A stretch of 64,000 nucleotides of DNA from Amaranthus tricolor (Eukaryota; Streptophyta; Magnoliopsida; Caryophyllales; Amaranthaceae), in the NCBI RefSeq assembly GCF_026212465.1, contig NC_080053.1:2224038-2288037 (forward strand), given 5' to 3'. Below, piece by piece: positions 54,745 to 62,664 of this stretch. Position numbers and translations under genes: made by a program. Under the pieces are notes generated by a model that was not told the DNA's origin, searched no databases, and worked only from the letters and a program-made list of their open reading frames with translations. The first letter of the stretch is position 1. Each line of letters starts with the position of its first letter.

Positions 54745-56409
54745 ATCAATGATTAATGAACAATGAACGATGAAGAATGAACAAGGATCAATGAGCATTG
54801 AAGAATGAACGATGAAGAATGAACAAGGATCAATGATCAATGAACAATGAACGATGAAGAATGAAACAGGATCAATGAGCATTGTAGAATGAACGATGAA
54901 GAATATACAAGGATTAATGATGAATAATGAATGAACGATGAAGAATGAACAAGGATCAATGATCATTGAAGAATGAACGATGAAGAATGAATATGGTTCA
55001 ATGATCATTAAAGAATGAACGATGAAGAATGAACAAGGATCAATGATCATTGAAGAATGAACGATGAAGAATGAACAAGGATCAATGATCAATGAACAAT
55101 GAACGATGAAGAATGAACCAGGATCAATGAGCATTGAAGAATGAACGATTTAGAATGAACAAGGATCAATGATCATTCAAGATGGAACGATGAAGAATGA
55201 ACAAGGATCAATGATCATTGAAGAATGAACGATGAAGAATGAATATGGATCAATGATCATTAAAGAATGAACGATGAAGAATGAACAAGGATCAATGATC
55301 ATTGAAGAATGAGCGATGAAGAATGAACAAGGATAATTGATCAATGAACAATGAACGATGAAGAATGAACCAGGATCAATGAGCATTGAAGAATGAACGA
55401 TTTAGAATGAACAAGGATCAATGATCATTGAAGATGGAACAATGAAGAATGAACAACGATCAATGATTAATGAACAATGAACGATGAAGAATGAACAAGG
55501 ATCAATGAGCATTGAAGAATGAATGATGAAGAATAAACAAGAATCAATGATCAATGAACAATGAACGATGAAGAATGAACGAGGATCAATGAGCATTGTA
55601 GAATGAACGATGAAGAATGAACAAGGATGAATGATCAATGAACAATGAACGATGAAAAATGAACCAGGATCAATGAGCATTGAAGAATGAACGATGAAGA
55701 ATGAACAAGGATCAAAGATCAATGAACAATGAACGATGAAGAATGAAACAGGATCAATGAGCATTGTAGAATGAACGATGAAGAATATACAAGGATCAAT
55801 GATGAATAATGAATGAACGATGAAGAATGAACAAGGATCAATGATCATTGAAGAATGAACGATGAAGAATGAATATGGTTCAATGATCATTAAAGAATGA
55901 ACGATGAAGAATGAACAAGGATCAATGATCATTGAAGAATGAACGATGAAGAATGAACAAGGATCAATGATCAATGAACAATGAACGATGAAGAATGAAC
56001 CAGGATCAATGAGCATTGAAGAATGAACGATTTAGAATGAACAAGGATCAATGATCATTCAAGATGGAACGATGAAGAATGAACAAGGATCAATGATCAT
56101 TGAAGAATGAACGATGAAGAATGAATATGGATCAATGATCATTAAAGAATGAACGATGAAGAATGTACAAGGATCAATGATGAATAATGAATGAACGATT
56201 TAGAATGAACAAGGATAATTTGTCATTGAAGAATGAACGATGAAGAATGAACAAGGATCAATGATCATTGAAGAATGAACGATGAAGAATGAATATGGAT
56301 CAATGATCATTAAAGAATGAACGATGAAGAATGAACAAGGATCAATGATCAATGAACAATGAACGATGAAGAATGAACCAGGATCAATGAGCATTGTAGA
56401 ATGAACAAT

Positions 56410-56915
56410 TGGAACAAGTTTGCAGCGGAAGATTTGTTTATGACTTCTTTGATTATTCGATCATCAATCAGACAATCAAATAGTAAAGGTTATCTCGATT
56501 AAAATGGGTCGTTTTAGGGCGATTTCTAAGTAATCTTGGGAGACTACTTATCCTGGAAGAAGACACTGATTCCCCTAAGGAATACAAGGCCTTAATCCTC
56601 ACAATTCTTACAAAGATCAACGTAATCTTGGAGAAGTATGAATCCGTGAAAGGCTTGAACGCTTTCAAACTCTCAACTGAAAAAGAAGAACAAACAGGAA
56701 CAAACACTTGTTTTCTGAATGAAACTCTGAATATGAATTATCAAATCTGAAAATAGGAATACATGATATGTTTACAATCTGGTGGAGGGCCTTATTTATA
56801 GAATTGGCTTTCTCCTTTTAACGGCTAGAAAACAAGAAAAGGCGCCTAAGTCCTAACGGTTATAACAGAAGACTAATAAAAAACGCGCTAATCTTTCTGT
56901 CAGGGTTTGGGAACA
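56410..56915 (-). repeat. Family 2 LTR (3' LTR), about 506 bp
   Basis: The left end TGGAACAAG is fixed by comparison with 62159, where the primer binding site stops. The right end is less certain. GGGAACA at 56909-56915 gives TG...CA ends, but the clearest polypurine run is about 31 bp further right, so the true edge could lie anywhere from 56915 to 56946. A minus-strand TATA box (TATAAATAAG) is at 56791-56800. Satellite is directly adjacent at 56409. Confidence 0.75.
56791..56800 (-). promoter_or_regulatory. LTR TATA box, family 2
   Basis: TATAAATAAG on the minus strand inside the LTR, followed downstream by GGCCCTCC, much like the arrangement in family 1. The same box is at 62540-62549 in the other LTR. 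Confidence 0.6.
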
Positions 56916-56942
56916 CCTAACTGTTCCTTATTTAGCTGTTCC

Positions 56943-59900
56943 TTATCCTTCCTCTTTTATATGCAAAGCTATGTATGCTTTTCTCGAGGTTGGACCATGT
57001 ACATCCATATTAGTCAGTAGCTGTTCCTCAGTTCCTGTTCCTTGTGTATCAACTCCCTGATCTTGGACTGTTTTGGGTTCAGCACGCTGTTCCTCTGTAC
57101 TGTTCCCAGTAATACTCTTGTGCTGATCATATGTAGAAGGCGTACTTGTTTCATTCCCTCCTTCTTCAGCTCGAATTGTCCCCAATTCAGACTCAGCATA
57201 GTAAGGCTGTAAATCTCCTATGTTGAATATGGGGGAGACTCCATATCGATCAGGCAGGTCTACTTTGAACGCATTGTCTCCATATTTTTCAGTAATTTGG
57301 AATGGTCCATCGGCTCTTGGCATTAATTTGTTCTTCCTCTGTCTTGGGAACCGTTCCTTTCTTAGGTGAATCCATACCCAGTCTCCAATTTTGAACTTAT
57401 GTGGAGCTGACGTGCTTGAGTTAACTTTTTGCTGGTACTTTGCAGTAGCTTGTTCAATGTGTTTTTGGGTTTGTCTATGGATTGTCATCATGTCCTCAGC
57501 ATGCTGCTTAGCATCCCCATGTGGTCTGCAATGTGAAGGAAGATCAATTAATGAAACAGGTATTATAGGATTCATTCCATACACACATTCAAAAGGTGAT
57601 ATCTTAGTTGCCCAGCTTGGACTCATATTGTAGGCGAACTCTGCATGACACAGCTTCTGGTCCCAATCTCTTAGATTTTTCTTTACCAAAGTTCTAAGGA
57701 TTGACCCTAATGTTTTGTTGGTAACCTCTGTCTGCCCGTCAGTTTGTGGGTGATGAGAGGTGCTGTACAGAAGCTTAGTGTTGAGCAGTCTCCAAAGGGT
57801 GCTCCAGAAAGAGCTTAAAAACTTGCTATCCCTGTCTGATACTATAGTTCTAGGGACCCCATGCAGCCGTACAATTTCTGCAAAGTAAAGCTTGGCTATT
57901 TGATTAGCATCATTCACCTTATTACATGCTATGAAATGGCTCATTTTGGAGAACCTGTCTACCACAACCATGACTGCATCTTTGCCCCTCTGTGTTTTAG
58001 GTAGGGCAACTATAAAGTCCATACTCACATGTTCCCATGGTCTTTGTGCAATGGGTAGGGGTTTGTATTCCCCTCTATGGAATGTTATTTTTGCCTTGAT
58101 ACAAGGCTCACACCTCAAAATAATCTTGCCTACTGTTCCCAACATCTTTGGCCAATAAAAGTGTTTGGCTAACATATCCAAGGTTTTCTGTATACCAAAG
58201 TGTCCTGCTAAGCTTCCCTCATGTATCTCTCTTACTAAGGCTGTTCTTAAAGATGTTCTAGGAATACACAGCCTGTTCCCTTTGAAAAGAAACCCCTGTT
58301 GGATACTAAATGGGCCTTGTGGTTGTTGGCTGCACTGCTGGTAAAGAGTACTGAAGTCTGGATCAGTTTTGTACTGTTCCTTAATCATCTCAAAACCTAA
58401 TACTTTGGCATCCAAGATAGCTAGTAAATGTGCTCTCCTACTTAGAGCATCTGCCACAATGTTAGTTTTCCCAGCCTTATACTTAGCAACAAAGTTAAAG
58501 CTTTGCATAAATTCAACCCATCTAGCATGTTTGGTACTAAGTTTGTTTTGCCCACTGATATGTTTGAGGGACTCATGGTCAGAATGCAAAACAAAGGGCT
58601 GTCCCTTAAGGTAATGGGACCAGTGTTCTAGGGCTCTAACCATAGCATAGAATTCCTTATCATAGGCTGAATAATTCATCCTGCTCTTATTTAACTTTTC
58701 ACTAAAGTATGCTACAGGTCTACCTTCTTGAATTAAAACAGCTCCAATCCCTGTGTTGCTGGCATCACATTCTACCTCAAATGGTTTACTAAAGTCTGGT
58801 AATCTCAGAATAGGAGGGTTACACATGGCTTTCTTAATTTTCTCAAAAGCTAATTGTGCCTCTGTGGTCCACTTGAAGGTGTTCCCTTTTGTGCAGTCTG
58901 TGATAGGTGTCATAATGGTGCTGAAACCTTTAATGAACCTCCTGTAAAAAGAGGCTAGGCCATGAAAAGATCTTACCTGAGTGATACTAGTGGGTACTGG
59001 CCAAGTCTTAATGGCTTCTATCTTTGAGGGGTCTACCTGCACTCCCTGTCTTCCTACTATAAATCCTAAGAAATAAACCTCAGTTAGCAAGAAGGAACAC
59101 TTCTCTAGTTTCCCAAATAGTCTCTGTTCCCTAAGAGTCTGGAATAGCTGCTTCAAATGGTCCAGGTGTTCCTCTACACTTCTGCTGTACACTAGTATGT
59201 CATCAAGGTATACCACAATAAACCTTCCTAAAAATGGTCTTAGGACCTCATTCATTAATCTCATGAAGGTACTAGGGGCTCCAGTTAGACCAAATGGCAT
59301 AACCATCCATTCATACAAGCCATATTTGGTTTTGAAGGCTGTCTTCCATTCATCCCCCTCTCTCATTCTAATTTGATGATACCCGCTTCTCAAGTCTATC
59401 TTACTAAACCATTGAGATCCTGATAATTCATCCAACATGTCATCTATTCGAGGAATGGGAAACCTATATTTGATAGTAATGTTGTTCATGCTCCTGCTAT
59501 CAACACACATACGCCATGTTCCATCCTTTTTAGGAACAAGCAAGGTGGGAACAGCACATGGACTCATACTCTCTCTGACATACCCTCTGTCCATAAGCTC
59601 CTGTATTTGTCTTTGCAACTCCTTGGTTTCCTCAGGGCTAGTTCTATATGCAGGCTTATTGGGCAGTGCTGTTCCTGGCATAAGATCTATTTGATGCTCA
59701 ATACCCCTTAATGGAGGTAACCCTACTGGTAATTCTACAGGAAATATATCAGCAAATTGATCCAACAAATTAGCAATCCTGGGGTCTGGTTGATTACTCT
59801 CTGGTGTTACTTCCTTACTGAACAAAAGAAAGGCTAGTCCCTCCCTCCTGATCTCCTTAATGCTCACCTTTCTATTTATTAAAGATACATTACCTATAGG

Positions 59901-60599
59901 TCTCTGTGGAAATGAAGTGCCTACTGCCTTTTGTGAAGGTAAGGTAAAGTCACTGCCTACTAACTGCTGTGGAGGCAAAGTCTTGTGGGGTGGCAAGGGC
60001 ATAAGGTCCTTAATCTTTCCCTCATGTTTCAAGGTATAAACATTAGTATAGCCATCATGCAAGGTCCTTCTGTCATGCTGCCAGGGCCTACCTAAGAGCA
60101 CATGACAGGCAGTCATGTCTAACACATCACAGAGCACTTTGTCTTTGAATGATCCTATAGCAAACTGAATCAAACACCTCTTCTTAACAAAACCACTTGC
60201 TTTGCTATCCAACCATTTCAGCTTATAGGGATGTGGGTGTGGTTTAGTCTCTAAGTCCAAGGTCTGAACTGAATCCTTGCTGACACAGTTAGTTTCACTT
60301 CCCCCATCTATGATTAGGTCACACACTTTGTTCTTAATCTTGCATTTGGTTTGGAAGATGTTTTCTCTTTGATCATTTGGTTTGGTCTTTGGGGTAGCAT
60401 GAAAGTTCCTCCTAATCAACAAATTTTGCAAATCAGGCTCAGGATACACTTCCTCTCTATCCCCTTCTTCCTCACTATCTTTTGTTCCCTCAAAAGTTTC
60501 CAGGACTCCCTCATCATTAACACAGTAAGTACCATCAGGGTCCTTCTCAGATGTTGAAGGCCAAACTAACTCCTCCCTACCATTCCTGCTAACCATCAT
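56943..60599 (-). CDS. pol: Ty3/gypsy Pol polyprotein (protease, RT, RNase H, integrase), 1218 aa
   Basis: Encodes the enzymes that process the polyprotein, copy element RNA into DNA and insert it. Residues counted from the first ATG: aspartic protease at about 85-200 with active-site D98-G-G in place of the commoner D-S/T-G; RT at about 315-490 with D402 (KIDL) and YLDD (D466, D467); RNase H at about 605-725 with D612, E649, D674, D717; integrase zinc finger H793, H800, C830, C833; integrase core D861, D922, E958 with 35 residues between the last two; GPF at 1098-1100. The tail from 1135 to 1218 is low in recognisable motifs. It is in the same frame as gag, 18 nt downstream of the gag UAG, so its own ATG at 60597-60599 may be only the first Met after readthrough. 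No disabling mutation is seen. Confidence 0.93.
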   Translation of the reverse strand: MMVSRNGREELVWPSTSEKDPDGTYCVNDEGVLETFEGTKDSEEEGDREEVYPEPDLQNLLIRRNFHATPKTKPNDQRENIFQTKCKIKNKVCDLIIDGGSETNCVSKDSVQTLDLETKPHPHPYKLKWLDSKASGFVKKRCLIQFAIGSFKDKVLCDVLDMTACHVLLGRPWQHDRRTLHDGYTNVYTLKHEGKIKDLMPLPPHKTLPPQQLVGSDFTLPSQKAVGTSFPQRPIGNVSLINRKVSIKEIRREGLAFLLFSKEVTPESNQPDPRIANLLDQFADIFPVELPVGLPPLRGIEHQIDLMPGTALPNKPAYRTSPEETKELQRQIQELMDRGYVRESMSPCAVPTLLVPKKDGTWRMCVDSRSMNNITIKYRFPIPRIDDMLDELSGSQWFSKIDLRSGYHQIRMREGDEWKTAFKTKYGLYEWMVMPFGLTGAPSTFMRLMNEVLRPFLGRFIVVYLDDILVYSRSVEEHLDHLKQLFQTLREQRLFGKLEKCSFLLTEVYFLGFIVGRQGVQVDPSKIEAIKTWPVPTSITQVRSFHGLASFYRRFIKGFSTIMTPITDCTKGNTFKWTTEAQLAFEKIKKAMCNPPILRLPDFSKPFEVECDASNTGIGAVLIQEGRPVAYFSEKLNKSRMNYSAYDKEFYAMVRALEHWSHYLKGQPFVLHSDHESLKHISGQNKLSTKHARWVEFMQSFNFVAKYKAGKTNIVADALSRRAHLLAILDAKVLGFEMIKEQYKTDPDFSTLYQQCSQQPQGPFSIQQGFLFKGNRLCIPRTSLRTALVREIHEGSLAGHFGIQKTLDMLAKHFYWPKMLGTVGKIILRCEPCIKAKITFHRGEYKPLPIAQRPWEHVSMDFIVALPKTQRGKDAVMVVVDRFSKMSHFIACNKVNDANQIAKLYFAEIVRLHGVPRTIVSDRDSKFLSSFWSTLWRLLNTKLLYSTSHHPQTDGQTEVTNKTLGSILRTLVKKNLRDWDQKLCHAEFAYNMSPSWATKISPFECVYGMNPIIPVSLIDLPSHCRPHGDAKQHAEDMMTIHRQTQKHIEQATAKYQQKVNSSTSAPHKFKIGDWVWIHLRKERFPRQRKNKLMPRADGPFQITEKYGDNAFKVDLPDRYGVSPIFNIGDLQPYYAESELGTIRAEEGGNETSTPSTYDQHKSITGNSTEEQRAEPKTVQDQGVDTQGTGTEEQLLTNMDVHGPTSRKAYIALHIKEEG
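56947..56958 (-). other. Probable polypurine tract, family 2
   Basis: AAAAGAGGAAGG on the minus strand overlaps the last codons of pol. It sits about 31 bp from the LTR edge I chose, so either the LTR edge or the tract may need adjusting. Confidence 0.5.
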
Positions 60600-60617
60600 G
60601 GCCCTAGGTCTTCCTAT

Positions 60618-60620
60618 CTA
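60618..60620 (-). other. In-frame UAG between gag and pol (readthrough candidate)
   Basis: The gag frame ends GAA TAG and continues ATA GGA AGA CCT AGG GCC straight into the pol ATG with no frame change. Many Ty3/gypsy elements encode Gag and Pol as one ORF. Here a single amber codon separates them, which fits programmed readthrough or a recent nonsense change. The following AUA GGA is not the CAA UUA context known from plant tobamovirus readthrough. Confidence 0.8.
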
Positions 60621-61505
60621 TTCTTGCACAGTGAAGGCTCTAGCATTTGGGCACTCACTCTTAATGTGACCATGTCCATGACATTTAAAACAAACAACTC
60701 CCTTCAAGTCCCTGGGATTCTTATCCTTAGTGATATTGGTCAAGGGTGGAACCCTATCTGGTGCATTGGTCTGAGTCACAGTGGGTGTTGGTGTAACAAC
60801 ATTCTTTGGGTTATAACTCCTCACTGGTCTATTGTAGGTGCTGCCCATGCTTGATTTCTTCTTAGAATATTTTTCTAAGGTGAGGGCATTACTACAAGCC
60901 AAGCTAAAGGTAAGATTTGGGGTCAACTCCAATTTTTTTCTTAGATCTTCCCTCAGTCCCCCTATGAATTTCCCAACCTTCATTTCCTCAGTTTCATTGG
61001 TGTCACAAACAACAGACAACCGTTCCCATTCTTGAATATAATCTGCCACAGTCCTATGGTCTTGTCTTAATGTTCCCCATTTCATGTACAACTGCTGTCT
61101 ATAATTGCGTGGGACATATTTCCTTCTTAAATGCTTTCTCAATTTTTCCCAAGTATTGATTCTCTCTCTATCCTCCCTCCTTCTTTGCTTTTGCACTCCT
61201 TCCAGCCATATTGCAGCAAGCTTGGTCAGTTTGATCTTAGCTAGCTTAAACTGCTGTTCAGGTGTGGTTTCCCTAAAGTCAAAATATCTTTCCAAATTGG
61301 CTTCCCAATCCAGATACATCTCAGGGTCTGGAGACTGTCCATCAAAACTAGGTAAATCAATTTTCAAGGTTTTATCCTCATTGTTCCTCTTGTTTTGAAG
61401 AGGCTGCTGTGGTCTTTCCCCCTGGTTCCCCATGTTATTGGCTACAGTCAAGGCTAACTGCTGGACTATATTGGTAAGGGTCTCTAATCTTTCATCCATG
61501 TCCAT
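60618..61505 (-). CDS. gag: Ty3/gypsy Gag, about 295 aa
   Basis: Structural capsid protein of the element. I chose the ATG at 61503-61505 (MDMDERLETL), because the upstream in-frame ATG at 61640 would add 45 hydrophobic residues unlike Gag. A core typical of plant retrotransposon Gag follows (FDGQSPDPEMYLDWEANLE, then the W-rich stretch with KYVPRNYRQQLYMKW and VADYIQEWERL). Near the C terminus is a zinc knuckle, CFKCHGHGHIKSEC, of the CX2CX4HX4C type, which binds genomic RNA. It ends at UAG 60618-60620 in frame with pol. It is intact. The matching region of the right-hand copy is outside the window. Confidence 0.88.
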   Translation of the reverse strand: MDMDERLETLTNIVQQLALTVANNMGNQGERPQQPLQNKRNNEDKTLKIDLPSFDGQSPDPEMYLDWEANLERYFDFRETTPEQQFKLAKIKLTKLAAIWLEGVQKQRRREDRERINTWEKLRKHLRRKYVPRNYRQQLYMKWGTLRQDHRTVADYIQEWERLSVVCDTNETEEMKVGKFIGGLREDLRKKLELTPNLTFSLACSNALTLEKYSKKKSSMGSTYNRPVRSYNPKNVVTPTPTVTQTNAPDRVPPLTNITKDKNPRDLKGVVCFKCHGHGHIKSECPNARAFTVQE

Positions 61506-62143
61506 ATTACCCAAGAAATTCACAAACAACACAATGTTATAGTCGTTAACAATCAAGACCTGCAAAACGATCTTCACAACAATTTTTCCAAAAACCAAAA
61601 CAAACACACAACTCAAATATTCACCAGCCCAATCTTGCAAGAAATTTTCTCAGCAACAAATTTCCAAAAACCACAAGGGATGCACTGATGTATAAACCCT
61701 AATTTCACAAAACAATTTTCAAAAATCCGATTATCAAAACCAACAATTTTAGAAGATAACGCAATGTATCCAATTTTGTAAGTGAAGGCGATTAACTTCT
61801 CATCAAAGAACACAATTAAAACAATCAAGAATTGACTTATACTAACCAATTTATACGAAAACTCAAAAAATTCGATTATCAAACACCAAATTGATACGCA
61901 TGCAATGACAATAAACTCAGATTTCAGAAATCTTTTTTCACGGTCAATGGTGTAATATGATTCAATTTGAACTCTACAAATCTTAATCACAGAAATTAAT
62001 AACAAAGAAGAATTGAATTTATACCTGTGATTTCCAATCGAAACAAAATACAAACGATACCTGATCCTCTGATTACTCTCCTTCACAGAAAACGCAATGT
62101 TACCTATTACCTCGTATCTCCTTGTGTCCCTCCTCAGAACACG
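61506..62143 (-). other. Family 2 5' leader region
   Basis: About 640 bp between the primer binding site and gag, AT-rich. A 157-codon minus-strand ORF (61613-62086) crosses it, but it is hydrophobic, matches nothing I know and overlaps the gag extension in another frame, so I regard it as chance. Confidence 0.6.
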
Positions 62144-62155
62144 GCTCTGATACCA
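62144..62155 (-). other. Primer binding site (initiator tRNA-Met), family 2
   Basis: TGGTATCAGAGC on the minus strand, three bases (ACT) after the LTR end at 62159. It is the same tRNA primer as family 1. Confidence 0.93.
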
Positions 62156-62158
62156 AGT

Positions 62159-62664
62159 TGGAACAAGTTTGCAGCGGAAGATTTGTTTATGACTTCTTTG
62201 ATTATTCGATCATCAATCAGACAATCAAATAGTAAAGGTTATCTCGATTAAAATGGGTCGTTTTAGGGCGATTTCTAAGTAATCTTGGGAGACTACTTAT
62301 CCTGGAAGAAGACACTGATTCCCCTAAGGAATACAAGGCCTTAATCCTCACAATTCTCACAAAGATCAACGTAATCTTGGAGAAGTATGAATCCGTGAAA
62401 GGCTTGAACGCTTTCAAACTCTCAACTGAAAAAGAAGAACAAACAGGAACAAACACTTGTTTTCTGAATGAAACTCTGAATATGAATTATCAAATCTGAA
62501 AATAGGAATACATGATATGTTTACAATCTGGTGGAGGGCCTTATTTATAGAATTGGCTTTCTCCTTTTAACGGCTAGAAAACAAGAAAAGGCGCCTAAGT
62601 CCTAACGGTTATAACAGAAGACTAATAAAAAACGCGCTAATCTTTCTGTCAGGGTTTGGGAACA
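62159..62664 (-). repeat. Family 2 LTR, shared between two internal regions
   Basis: Matches 56410-56915 at an offset of 5749 bp with very few differences (for example C for T in the CAATTCT(C/T)ACAAAG segment near 62358). The primer binding site is on its left. On its right the sequence continues into another pol rather than flanking DNA, so it is the 5' LTR of the complete copy and the 3' LTR of the next. The right edge has the same uncertainty as the other LTR. Confidence 0.8.

Larger units (their letters stand above)
16353..56409. repeat. Satellite array 2: about 951 monomers of the 42-bp heptamer-based repeat
   Basis: The same repeat as array 1, for 40 kb. From 16355 to 56406 the length is 7 x 5722 minus 2, and one 2-bp deletion (near 26895) accounts for the minus 2. 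I find six 49-bp monomers (about 20070, 23955, 33260, 33775, 35125, 35640) and five 56-bp monomers (about 20760, 24645, 36325, 51755, 54670). Removing their 16 extra heptamers leaves exactly 951 x 6. The array is a mosaic of 15-monomer (630-bp) units such as 31140-31769, with local block duplications. No insertion of unrelated sequence is visible. Confidence 0.95.
56410..62664 (-). mobile_element. Family 2 Ty3/gypsy LTR retrotransposon, complete copy
   Basis: In minus orientation: 5' LTR 62159-62664, primer binding site 62144-62155, leader, gag 60618-61505, pol 56943-60599, polypurine tract, 3' LTR 56410-56915. The order protease, RT, RNase H, integrase in Pol is that of Ty3/gypsy elements. 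All catalytic residues are present and there is no frameshift. The integrase tail has a GPF motif; I see no convincing chromodomain. The lineage within Ty3/gypsy is not resolved from sequence reading alone. The left LTR abuts satellite at 56409; the right LTR continues into another internal region. Confidence 0.92.

Noticed and set aside
6795..56394. Dozens of long minus-strand ORFs (up to 288 codons) with repeated FFIVHSS and MIIDPCS-like peptides
   Set aside because: They follow from a 42-bp repeat (14 codons) with no stop in one frame. They begin and end at chance variants, shift with 7-bp insertions and show no promoter, no non-repetitive domain and no codon-level conservation beyond the DNA repeat.
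6827..56409. Telomere-type repeat, because the unit is 7 bp
   Set aside because: The heptamer AATGAAC does not resemble the plant telomere repeat TTTAGGG on either strand.
61613..62086. 157-codon minus-strand ORF in the family 2 leader
   Set aside because: Hydrophobic, AT-rich, no recognisable motif, and positioned where an untranslated leader is expected.
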